NCBI GenBank assembly: GCA_964388495.1
Contig: CAYMAT010000015.1
Location: forward strand, 1 to 27,653
DNA length: 27,653 bases
Direction: 5' to 3'
DNA from: CAYMAT01 sp964388495
GTDB taxonomy: Bacteria > Patescibacteriota > Gracilibacteria > Peribacterales > Peribacteraceae
Part shown: in pieces, positions 20,454 to 27,496 of the stretch
How positions within the stretch are numbered: the first letter of the stretch is position 1
Layout of the letters: each line of letters begins with the position of its first letter
The notes under the pieces: generated by a model
Databases searched by the model: none
Told to the model about the DNA's origin: nothing
The model's input: only the letters and a program-made list of their open reading frames with translations
Translations under genes and position numbers: made by a program

Positions 20454-22592
20454 ATGGACGATATTCGCCTCAAAAAAGCGGAAGAATTGCGAAAGCGCGG
20501 GCAGCAGCCGTACGCGGCCCTCTTTGACCGGACACATTCGCTCACAGAAGCCAAAAACCTCAAAGACGGAGCCAATGTTTCCGTGGCCGGACGCGTGGTG
20601 CTGATGCGGGACATGGGCAAGATGACGTTTCTGACGCTCCAGGACCACACGGGGAGACTGCAGATCGTTCTCAAGGAAGAGGTGTTGGGAAAAGATGTAT
20701 ATAAGGATGCACTCAAGTTGCTGGATCTGGGTGATTTTATGGGAGTGAGCGGAGAGCGCTTTGCCACACAGAAAGGCGAGCCTTCCGTTATGGCATCTTC
20801 CTGGACAATGCTCACCAAAGCCCTGCGCCAGCCGCCGGAAAAGTGGCATGGCGTTGCAGACCAGGAAACGGCATGGAGACAGCGTTATCTGGACATGATG
20901 AGCAACCACGAGACGTTTGAGCGATTTACATTCAGAAGCCGATTTGTGCAGAAACTGCGCGAGTTTTACTGGAAAAAAGGATTTCTGGAGGTGGAAACCC
21001 CTGTGCTGACCAACGCCGCATCGGGAGCCTTGGCCACACCGTTTGTCACGCATCACCAAGCCTATGACCTGGATGTGTACCTGCGCATCGCGCCCGAGAC
21101 ATACTTAAAGGAATGCCTGGTGGGCGGCATGGATAAAGTATTTGAAGTGGCGAGGGTATTTAGGAACGAAGGGCTGGATCCCAGCCACCTGCAGGACTTC
21201 ACCATGGTGGAACACTACTGCGCATATTGGGACTACCGGAAAAATATGGATTTTACGGAAGAACTGCTCTCCACATTGATGAAGGACCTAACCGGATCCA
21301 TGAAAGTCCAGATCCCGGACCGTGAGGGGAAGCTGGTGGAAGTGGATTTCACTCCCCCCTGGCCCAAGATCACTATCCGTGAGGCAATTTTGAAGAATTG
21401 CGGCGTAGATATCGATAAGTCGAATTCTCATTCAGCCCTAATGGAAGCCATAAAGTCAAAGAAGATACAGTTGGATGTGGACATCCAGTCCTTGGGCTTT
21501 GGCAACCTGGTAGACCAGCTCTACAAGAAGGTTGCGCGCCCGGATTTGGTCCATCCCACGTTTATCATTCAGCATCCCATTGAACTATCACCCCTTGCGC
21601 GCAGGAACGATGAGAACCCTGGTATCACCGACCGTTTCCAGCTGGTGGTAGGTGGGTGGGAGATTATTAATGCCTATTCTGAGTTAGTCGATCCTGTAGA
21701 CCAAAAGTCCAGGTTTGATCAGCAGGAAAAGGCGCATGCTAAAGGAGATACAGAGGCGCACAAAAAAGACGATGATTTTGTGAAGGCGCTGGAATACGGA
21801 TGCCCTCCCTGCTCCGGATGGGGTATGGGGGTGGATAGGATTGTGGCGTTGCTTTCTAAGCAGACCAACCTGAGGGATGTGGTCTTATTTCCTCTGATGA
21901 AGCCCTTGAAAGTGACCGAAGTGACCCAGGTGACCCATGTGACCGAAGGAAAGAAAAAAGGTACCTCGGTAACGTCGGTCACGTTGGGAACATCGGTCAC
22001 CTCCTTACCGCCCCAGCACCTCGAATACGGCCATCTTCTGCCCGGTGCCCACACACTCTTGGAGAAGCACACAGATAAGACCAAGGCCCACCTGGTAGCT
22101 ACCGGGGCAGCCATGGAAGCCCTGGCAAAACGCTTTGGCGGCGATGCCAAGACGTGGAAGGTGGCAGGTATGCTCCATGACCTAGACTGGGACAAATTGG
22201 CAAAGGACGCAGAAGAACACTGTGGTAAAACGCTGGAACAGCTGCTCCAGGAGATTGATTCTCCGCAGGAATTACTCGCAGACATCCGTTCACACTATGC
22301 CGCCAAGTACGGGGAGGATTACCCCCTCAATTCCCTGCTCCGGAAGGCTCTCTACTGCGTGGATGAGCTGACGGGCTTCATCATTGCCGTCACCTACGTA
22401 CGCCCCAGCAAGAAGATTGCGGACGTGGAGGTCAGTAGCGTCAAAAAGAAACTCAAGGACAAGACGTTCGCCGCCCAAGTAGACCGGGCACAGATAGCCA
22501 AGTGCGAGGAATTGCTCAGTATCCCCCTGGATGAATTCATTAGCATTGTCCTGGATGCCATGAAACCCCTGGCGGCGGAGATGGGCCTGTAG
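20454..22592 (+). CDS. lysS: Lysyl-tRNA synthetase (class II) fused to HD-superfamily hydrolase
   Basis: The N-terminal 485 residues form a complete class II LysRS, which charges tRNA-Lys. An OB-fold anticodon domain lies at about 40-120, motif 2 is VFRNEG at 235-240, and motif 3 is GWGMGVDR at 455-462. The usual ARPF before THH reads ATPF (T195). The synthetase ends at its normal terminus (VVLFPLMKPLK). A Val/Thr-rich linker (about 486-517) made of 9-nt units follows. Residues about 518-712 are an HD-domain protein resembling the COG2316 family, with H546, HD at 575-576 (MLHDLDWD), RSHY and VDELTG, so the metal ligands appear intact. The start is the ATG at 20454; a TTG at 20445 is possible. 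The role of the HD part is unknown. Confidence 0.92.
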   Translation: MDDIRLKKAEELRKRGQQPYAALFDRTHSLTEAKNLKDGANVSVAGRVVLMRDMGKMTFLTLQDHTGRLQIVLKEEVLGKDVYKDALKLLDLGDFMGVSGERFATQKGEPSVMASSWTMLTKALRQPPEKWHGVADQETAWRQRYLDMMSNHETFERFTFRSRFVQKLREFYWKKGFLEVETPVLTNAASGALATPFVTHHQAYDLDVYLRIAPETYLKECLVGGMDKVFEVARVFRNEGLDPSHLQDFTMVEHYCAYWDYRKNMDFTEELLSTLMKDLTGSMKVQIPDREGKLVEVDFTPPWPKITIREAILKNCGVDIDKSNSHSALMEAIKSKKIQLDVDIQSLGFGNLVDQLYKKVARPDLVHPTFIIQHPIELSPLARRNDENPGITDRFQLVVGGWEIINAYSELVDPVDQKSRFDQQEKAHAKGDTEAHKKDDDFVKALEYGCPPCSGWGMGVDRIVALLSKQTNLRDVVLFPLMKPLKVTEVTQVTHVTEGKKKGTSVTSVTLGTSVTSLPPQHLEYGHLLPGAHTLLEKHTDKTKAHLVATGAAMEALAKRFGGDAKTWKVAGMLHDLDWDKLAKDAEEHCGKTLEQLLQEIDSPQELLADIRSHYAAKYGEDYPLNSLLRKALYCVDELTGFIIAVTYVRPSKKIADVEVSSVKKKLKDKTFAAQVDRAQIAKCEELLSIPLDEFISIVLDAMKPLAAEMGL
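21912..22005. repeat. 9-nt tandem-unit hairpin inside lysS (translated linker)
   Basis: Left arm units are GTGACCGAA, GTGACCCAG, GTGACCCAT, GTGACCGAA. Right arm units are TCGGTAACG, TCGGTCACG, TTGGGAACA, TCGGTCACC. The right arm is the imperfect inverse complement of the left. It is read in frame as VTE-VTQ-VTH-VTE and later TSVTSVTLGTSVTS, and begins exactly where an ordinary LysRS ends. Confidence 0.75.
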
Positions 22593-22609
22593 TAGGGTGC
22601 CTGCCCGCT

Positions 22610-22870
22610 ATGTTGCGCTTTTCTCATTCCTATTCCGCTGAGGGATTGCCCGTCACTCCTTTGCGCAAACCGTATCTCCTGGGGCCTGTGGCGGCTTTGG
22701 ACTTGCCCACAGAAGGCTTGCGAAACATTGCCAGGCACAGCAACGAGGAATTGAAGGAATGGACCATGCAGAGCTGGTCTGGAGAAAGAGATAAGCTGGT
22801 CATTCTGTATGCGCAAGCGGACGCCTGGAACAGGGCAAAAAAAGCGCTGCAGGAGACCATGCATTCCTGA
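22610..22870 (+). CDS. Hypothetical protein, 86 residues
   Basis: This is a small open frame 17 nt after the lysS stop. It begins MLRFSHSYSAEGLPVTPLRK and has a helical, charged C-terminal half (NEELKEWTMQSWSGERDKLV...). No family is recognised. It ends exactly one base before the stop of the convergent 404-residue gene, a tidy junction that supports it being real. It is probably co-transcribed with lysS. Confidence 0.5.
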   Translation: MLRFSHSYSAEGLPVTPLRKPYLLGPVAALDLPTEGLRNIARHSNEELKEWTMQSWSGERDKLVILYAQADAWNRAKKALQETMHS

Positions 22871-24085
22871 CTACGACGCGTTGCCATCGCGCTTTCCCCA
22901 CAAGGACTGCCACCGCGTCCAAAAGCCTTTTTTCTGGGGCACAGGTTCTGGGGGGTGGACAGGGTCCCCCGCCGCCCGCAATGCCGCATACTGCTCCTTG
23001 CCGATGTGCTCCACCCACCATTGCGGCAGCCCAAAACGCTGTCCGCGCATGTGCACCAGCACCTGGCCTCCGGGGAGCTCCGTAAACGGCATCACGTGCT
23101 CCCTGCACATGTTCAGCGCCTCCAGTATTTCCTCCAGTGGCCTCTTGGCTTTCTGCAGCATCCGGAAATCGCGGATTTTCTCGGGCGGCAGCTGGCGCGC
23201 AATGTATGCGTACAGCTCCCCCGTATTGCCCCTGGCGATGGCGCGGAGTTGGTCCTCCCAGTGCTGGGGAACGGAGCACTCCCGATCCCGGCCCTCCGGA
23301 ACCAACGCAAGCGCGTTCAGCTGCGGGCACGCCCTTTGACGATACTCCGCAAGGACGGAACGCCACTCGCGTGAGGTGAATGCCTGCAGGTTCTGTGCAA
23401 CCCAAACGGAAAGATCCCTGAATTGCTCTTCGGCCAAAGCCTCTTCCGGAGAGAGGGGCAACCGCGTCTGGTTCTCTGCGCCTATTTCATAGTAACCGCC
23501 TGCAAAGGGCGTCACCTTCCATCCGCGCCCTTTGATCACCTGATTCTCCCCCAGGAACGCCAGGGACGTTTCATCCATATCCGCCAGGGGGAAGCGTGTT
23601 GCCCTGTCGCGGATAGCCGCCTGTGCAAAGGGCACGGTGTCTATGCCCACGTGGGCGTAGACCGGCTGCGCGAGTATGCCCAGATATGTCCGGAGCATGG
23701 ACCCGTGCTCGCGGATATCGGTAATTTTTTGCAACTGCTCCAGGGAATTCTGCAAAGAAAACTTCTTCTCCCTCATGTCCTTTTCACTCTCGGCACGGAC
23801 GTGATCCACGGCCAAAGAGGCATTCACCGCCGGATCCGTGTGCTCCATAACAATCACCTGCTTGCCTCCAAGCGTGCTGATCCCCGCCCTCCATGCACCC
23901 TGGGCCTGGAAAAATCCGGGAAGTGGACAGGTGGCATCCGCCGACCATTCCAAAAGCGCGCCACAGCGCGCGGCAAAGCGCTCGCAGTGCTGCCGGAGCA
24001 CCTGGACTGACGTGTTCTGCGGAAGAAGATTGAGTTGGTGCAAGATCGCCGTCACATCCACCTCTCTTTTCTGCGGAGACTCCAT
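22871..24085 (-). CDS. Hypothetical protein, 404 residues
   Basis: I do not recognise this protein. It begins MESPQKREVDVTAILHQLNL. It is soluble-looking, with no signal peptide or membrane segment. A coiled-coil-like stretch lies near 95-115 (VDHVRAESEKDMREKKFSLQ), aromatic clusters lie near 205-245 (GGYYEIGAENQ, LSVWVAQNLQAF), and the C-terminal tail is basic and Trp-containing (KKGFWTRWQSLWGKRDG). No catalytic motif stands out. Its ATG lies 8 nt from an assembly gap, so its promoter cannot be read and an upstream partner may be missing. Confidence 0.8.
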   Translation of the reverse strand: MESPQKREVDVTAILHQLNLLPQNTSVQVLRQHCERFAARCGALLEWSADATCPLPGFFQAQGAWRAGISTLGGKQVIVMEHTDPAVNASLAVDHVRAESEKDMREKKFSLQNSLEQLQKITDIREHGSMLRTYLGILAQPVYAHVGIDTVPFAQAAIRDRATRFPLADMDETSLAFLGENQVIKGRGWKVTPFAGGYYEIGAENQTRLPLSPEEALAEEQFRDLSVWVAQNLQAFTSREWRSVLAEYRQRACPQLNALALVPEGRDRECSVPQHWEDQLRAIARGNTGELYAYIARQLPPEKIRDFRMLQKAKRPLEEILEALNMCREHVMPFTELPGGQVLVHMRGQRFGLPQWWVEHIGKEQYAALRAAGDPVHPPEPVPQKKGFWTRWQSLWGKRDGNAS

Positions 24086-24093
24086 AATAGTAT

Positions 24094-24103
24094 NNNNNNN
24101 NNN
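24094..24103. other. Assembly gap (10 N)
   Basis: Ten undetermined bases lie between the 404-residue gene and the beta-CASP nuclease gene. Ten is a common placeholder, so the true distance and any sequence between the two contigs are unknown. Adjacency across this point should not be over-interpreted. Confidence 0.98.
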
Positions 24104-24149
24104 TAAATATAAGACTTTTGTCTTCTGTAAGCCAAAAGTGGATTTTCAA

Positions 24150-25559
24150 CTACAGCTCCATCGGGATCTCCCGCTCTGGCATAAAGACCTCCACGCCCTT
24201 GGCCGTCTTCATGCGCTCGCCAAAGGGTTGCATCTGCTCCAATTCCCCGTGGACCAGAATGAGTTTTTTGAGTCCATCGATGGGCTTCACGTAACGGTCC
24301 AGGTCATCCATGTCCGCATGGCCGGAGTAACAATCGATGGTCACCACTTCGGCCTTCTTCTCGTACGTCTGGTCGAAGATCTTGATGCCCGTGACGGTGG
24401 GATCCACCACTTTTCGACCCAGCGTGTTCTCGGCCATGTAACCGACGGCAAGGATGGTGTTCTTGGGATTCTCGATCTCGTTTTTGAGATGATGGCGGAT
24501 GCGGCCAGCCTCGCACATACCGGATGCCGCCATGATGATCATGGGGCCGGGGGTGCCGTTGAGGCCCTTACTTTCGTCGACACTCTCCGTGTAGCGCACC
24601 AGGGAGAATTGGAAGGGGTTGTGCTGTCTACCCAGGAAATTCTGGAACATCTCCTGGTCATAGCACTCGGGGTGTTTCATGAAGACGTCCGTCACCTGGG
24701 AAGCCAGCGGGGAATCGATAATGATGGGCACAGGAGGGATTTGACGCGCATCCCAGAGGACATGGAGGTCATAGACGATCTCCTGCGTTCGCTCCAGGGA
24801 GAAGGCAGGGATGATGATTTTCCCTCCCCTCTCCGCCGTGCGCATGATTACATCGCGCAGGTGATTTTTGGCGGTTTCCACGTCCTCGTGGCGACGGTTG
24901 CCGTACGTGCTTTCACAGATGAGCGTTTCCACCGGAAGCATAGGGACGGGATCGCGGATGATGGGGAGCATGGAGCGACCCAGGTCGGCGCTGAAACCGA
25001 TCCTCTTCGTCTTGCCGTTTTCGGTAACGTCCATCACCAGCTGTGCCGACCCGATAATGTGTCCGGCATCCAGAAAGCGGACTTTGATGCCCGGAGCGGG
25101 CTCAAATGCATCGCCGTAATTGACTCCCCGGAAGAGGCGCATGCACGCCACCGCGTCCTCCTGCGTGTAGAGCGGCCCGTCGCAGGCGATCATGCTGTCT
25201 TTGAGGTGCTTGCAGAAGAATTCCTCATCCTGCTCCTGAATGTAGCCGCCGTCGCGCAGCATCACGGCCGCCAAATCCTTGGTGGCGAATGTGCAGTAGA
25301 CGGGCCCGCGATAGCCCTTCTTATACAGGAGCGGGATGCGCCCCACGTGATCCATATGCGCGTGACTGAGGACCACCGCATCAATGTCCGTGACCTTGAA
25401 TTGGAACGATGCGTTCTTCTGCGCCGCCTCCTTGCGCTTGCCCTGAAAGAGCCCGCAGTCGAGCAACACCCTGCTCATCTTCCCCGGCTGCCACTCCACC
25501 TGCAGTTCGTGGCAGGTGCCCGTTACCTCTCGTGCCGCACCATGAGCAATAAATTTCAT
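24150..25559 (-). CDS. Metallo-beta-lactamase/beta-CASP ribonuclease-like protein
   Basis: This is a member of the CPSF73/Ysh1-like branch of the metallo-beta-lactamase fold (COG1236 type), probably an RNA-processing or exonuclease enzyme. Metal ligands are complete: SHAHMDH (H66, H68, D70, H71), DAGHIIGSAQ (H167), FSADLG (D192) and the final LVHGE (H437). The beta-CASP insert has ESTYGNR at 216-222, PAFSLERTQE at 251-260, MAASGMCEAGRIRHHL and YSGHAD (H414). At 469 residues it is a full-length bacterial form without KH domains. The start at 25559 (MKFIAHGAAREV) is overlapped by a short upstream frame that repeats MKFIA. RNase activity is inferred from the family. Confidence 0.92.
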   Translation of the reverse strand: MKFIAHGAAREVTGTCHELQVEWQPGKMSRVLLDCGLFQGKRKEAAQKNASFQFKVTDIDAVVLSHAHMDHVGRIPLLYKKGYRGPVYCTFATKDLAAVMLRDGGYIQEQDEEFFCKHLKDSMIACDGPLYTQEDAVACMRLFRGVNYGDAFEPAPGIKVRFLDAGHIIGSAQLVMDVTENGKTKRIGFSADLGRSMLPIIRDPVPMLPVETLICESTYGNRRHEDVETAKNHLRDVIMRTAERGGKIIIPAFSLERTQEIVYDLHVLWDARQIPPVPIIIDSPLASQVTDVFMKHPECYDQEMFQNFLGRQHNPFQFSLVRYTESVDESKGLNGTPGPMIIMAASGMCEAGRIRHHLKNEIENPKNTILAVGYMAENTLGRKVVDPTVTGIKIFDQTYEKKAEVVTIDCYSGHADMDDLDRYVKPIDGLKKLILVHGELEQMQPFGERMKTAKGVEVFMPEREIPMEL

Positions 25560-25636
25560 AGATGAGAAGAGGAAGCGCCGTGCCTGCCCGCCGTAGTCCG
25601 CCCAGAGCGGACAAAGGTGGGGGCGATGAATTTCAT
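25556..25636 (-). CDS. Upstream ORF repeating the nuclease N-terminus
   Basis: Twenty-six codons start ATG AAA TTC ATC GCC and give MKFIAPTFVRSGRTTAGRHG..., repeating the first five residues of the nuclease gene. The stop TGA overlaps the nuclease ATG as ATGA. Between the two starts is a GC-rich insert with a GTCCGC/GCGGAC hairpin. A TACACT hexamer (25644-25649) ends 7 nt before this ATG, so ribosomes may enter here and reinitiate on the nuclease. It may be a leader peptide or the scar of an insertion. Confidence 0.4.
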   Translation of the reverse strand: MKFIAPTFVRSGRTTAGRHGASSSHL

Positions 25637-25657
25637 GGTAAGCAGTGTATCGGAGAA

Positions 25658-25741
25658 AAAGAAATCAAAGAAATCAGGGAACTCAAAGAGTTCAACGAGA
25701 AATTTTCTTTGATTTCCTTGAGTTCTTTGAACTCGTTGATT
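25658..25741. repeat. Hairpin of 9-nt tandem units after the pseudouridine synthase gene
   Basis: Left arm units are GAAATCAAA, GAAATCAGG, GAACTCAAA, GAGTTCAAC. Right arm units are TTTGATTTC, CTTGAGTTC, TTTGAACTC, GTTGATTTC. The arms are near inverse complements with a short AT-rich loop. On the minus strand the element begins within about 6 nt of the TAA stop of the pseudouridine synthase. Its unit is the same as the one translated in the L4 tail. Confidence 0.75.
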
Positions 25742-25747
25742 TCCTGC

Positions 25748-26455
25748 TTATACCCCTACGGCTTTCAGCAAATCCCCACTCTCCTTCTCCGTCAGCTGCC
25801 TCACCTGGCCGATTTTCAGCGTGGGATCCTTGAAGGTCATAATTCTGGTGCGACGCAGAATTTTGACCTCTAAGCCCACTTTCTGGCACATACGGCGGAT
25901 CTGGCGGTTACGGCCTTCCGTGAGGATCACGGAGAAACGATCAGGGCCGATGCGCGTGATCTGGACGGGCTTGGTCTTTTCGCCGTCCAGGATCACACCA
26001 TACGCCATCTTGCGGATCTGACCGTCGGTGGCGGGCGTCGTTGTCGTCACGTCGTATTCCTTTTGGTGATCGAACTTGGGATGCGTGAGGCGGTACGCGA
26101 GTACGCCATCGTTGGTGAGCAGCAGTAAACCTTCGGATTCTTTATCCAGGCGGCCTACGGGGTACACCTTTCCCTTGAGGTGAGCCGGGAGCATGTCCGG
26201 AATATTCTTACCCACACCTTCCGCATTGGTGGTGACAACGCCGACCGGTTTATACATGACGTAGTAGAGCATTTCCTGACGCGCTTCCATCACCTTGCCG
26301 TCTACCTCAATGTGATCCGTCTCCGGATCGGCCTTGTCACCCACTTTCGCGACCTTGCCGTTCACTTTCACGAGCCCCTGTTCGATGTACTCCTCAGCTT
26401 TTCTGCGAGAAGCGATACCGCGTGCCGAGAGGATTTTTTGCAGTCTTTCTTGCAT
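25748..26455 (-). CDS. Pseudouridine synthase, RsuA/RluB family
   Basis: This enzyme converts a uridine in rRNA to pseudouridine. The N-terminal S4 RNA-binding domain (about 1-60) has QERLQKILSARGIASRRKAE. The catalytic motif GRLDKESEGLLLLTNDG at 101-117 gives the nucleophile D104. The C-terminal motif is EGRNRQIRRMCQKVG. At 235 residues it fits the RsuA/RluB/RluE/RluF group; which rRNA position it modifies cannot be told from sequence alone. The ATG at 26455 is preferred; a GTG at 26464 adds three residues. A tandem-unit hairpin follows its stop. Confidence 0.94.
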   Translation of the reverse strand: MQERLQKILSARGIASRRKAEEYIEQGLVKVNGKVAKVGDKADPETDHIEVDGKVMEARQEMLYYVMYKPVGVVTTNAEGVGKNIPDMLPAHLKGKVYPVGRLDKESEGLLLLTNDGVLAYRLTHPKFDHQKEYDVTTTTPATDGQIRKMAYGVILDGEKTKPVQITRIGPDRFSVILTEGRNRQIRRMCQKVGLEVKILRRTRIMTFKDPTLKIGQVRQLTEKESGDLLKAVGV

Positions 26456-26478
26456 GGAATACACCCAGAATAGCCTAT

Positions 26479-26507
26479 TTGTTAATAAATAGGAAATATG
26501 TTATAAT
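26479..26507 (+). promoter_or_regulatory. Strong sigma-70-type promoter
   Basis: TTGTTA (26479-26484) and a perfect TATAAT (26502-26507) are 17 nt apart. The small gene at 26532 starts 24 nt beyond the -10; its short leader (ATTCATTAATCTTCC...) has no GGAGG. The divergent pseudouridine synthase must use this same interval. Confidence 0.7.
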
Positions 26508-26531
26508 ATTCATTAATCTTCCAAAAAAGCC

Positions 26532-26768
26532 ATGAAGCTCCTCCATAAAGACCCGCGCGTAATCCAAAACGTCCTGGATGACGCAGGAGCCACGCCGGCA
26601 GAGATTACGGCTTTTACGCGCAGTCAAAATGCCGCACACATGCAGGCAGTTCTTCATGAAATTGCCAAGAACACAGGAACAACCGCCCAGGCGATTACAC
26701 ATCGATTGGCACTCGCACAGGGAATCCTGCCCAACACGATCGACACGTCAGACGCAGACGCTGCCTAG
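26532..26768 (+). CDS. Small hypothetical protein, 78 residues
   Basis: Unrecognised. It begins MKLLHKDPRVIQNVLDDAGA and is rich in Ala, Thr, Gln and His, with likely helices (ATPAEITAFTRSQNAAHMQA). The acidic end is SDADAA. A consensus promoter immediately upstream supports expression. Its TAG stop shares two bases with the stop of the convergent gene at 26765. Confidence 0.65.
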   Translation: MKLLHKDPRVIQNVLDDAGATPAEITAFTRSQNAAHMQAVLHEIAKNTGTTAQAITHRLALAQGILPNTIDTSDADAA

Positions 26769-27139
26769 CTCGCCCGACGGAATTTGTCGGAAGAGAGCCG
26801 TGCAAGCGGGGCGCTCTTCTTTTTTTCGTCCCAATAACCAGCTAGGGCTTTTTGGATATCCGTGGACGGTGTCTCCTGGGTAATCATCCCCTGTGTAAGC
26901 AGCTCGTAAATCAGGCAGAGATCACTGGAAGGATTGATGACGGTCTTGGTCTGCACCAACGCCTCCACCCGTTGCCGGAAAGTATCCCGCTGGCCATGGA
27001 GATGCCCGTTGATGGCGGCAACGGAACTGTAACAGTCGGATTCCTGGCGAATCCTGTTCTGCATTCCCCGGACGGAATCCACGTACTCCGGCTTGGAGCA
27101 CGCGGGTTGAAAGAGATATTCGGGTGCCATCAACGCCAT
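26765..27139 (-). CDS. Small hypothetical protein, 124 residues
   Basis: Unrecognised soluble-looking protein beginning MALMAPEYLFQPACSKPEYV; the second methionine (27130) is an equally likely start. It has a Gln/Arg/Glu-rich helical middle (MQNRIRQESDCYSSVAAING) and a basic end (KKKSAPLARLSSDKFRRAS). TACCCT or TATGGT close to the start could be a -10. It converges on the 78-residue gene. Confidence 0.6.
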   Translation of the reverse strand: MALMAPEYLFQPACSKPEYVDSVRGMQNRIRQESDCYSSVAAINGHLHGQRDTFRQRVEALVQTKTVINPSSDLCLIYELLTQGMITQETPSTDIQKALAGYWDEKKKSAPLARLSSDKFRRAS

Positions 27140-27269
27140 ACCATAGGGTAACGGCCTCCGTTCACAACTGTTTGTTTTCGTAAATCGATTTTTGGCTTAC
27201 AGATAACAAAAAAATGCAACTAGAGCCTTTTTTGTACGGAAATGTAACAGAGGGTCTTATGATCGTTTC

Positions 27270-27491
27270 ATGAAGAAGATAGGACTGTTTCGGCAGGTGG
27301 AAAACTTTATGGATGCCACGCAAATGGATAGACCGGAGAACCGGGAAATCGGCAATCTCAACACCCGCTTTCATCACGGAATCACCGCGATCATGGGATT
27401 GAGAAAAGACGAAAGCGGACGATACGGAATCCGGACCCTCCCCCTCCATATTCCCCAGGAGGAGGGAGCGGCTGACGGGGAAGAAGACTGA
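27270..27491 (+). CDS. Small hypothetical protein, 73 residues
   Basis: Unrecognised. It begins MKKIGLFRQVENFMDATQMD and ends with an acidic run (EEGAADGEED). A TATGAT hexamer (27258-27263) ends 6 nt before the ATG, the same leaderless-type arrangement seen at other operon starts here. The opposite strand also has an open frame over this span (to 27449), but it lacks a comparable start signal. Confidence 0.5.
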   Translation: MKKIGLFRQVENFMDATQMDRPENREIGNLNTRFHHGITAIMGLRKDESGRYGIRTLPLHIPQEEGAADGEED

Positions 27492-27496
27492 ATCAC

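Noticed and set aside
21912..22005. CRISPR-like array in lysS
   Set aside because: Repeats are 9 nt, contiguous without spacers and inverted in the second half, so this is a periodic hairpin, not a CRISPR.
23838..25565. A 575-codon plus-strand frame spanning the N gap
   Set aside because: It reads through undetermined bases and is antisense to the beta-CASP nuclease and the 404-residue gene, both of which have better coding character.
24126..27205. TCTGTAAGCCAAAA near 24130 (+) with an inverted copy near 27195
   Set aside because: A 14-nt match is close to what chance gives in a window this size on two strands, and the contexts do not agree on a role.
27162..27449. A 95-codon minus-strand frame opposite the 73-residue gene
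   Set aside because: It lacks a start signal and has a low-complexity end encoded by AT-rich intergenic sequence. The plus-strand frame with a -10 box is favoured.
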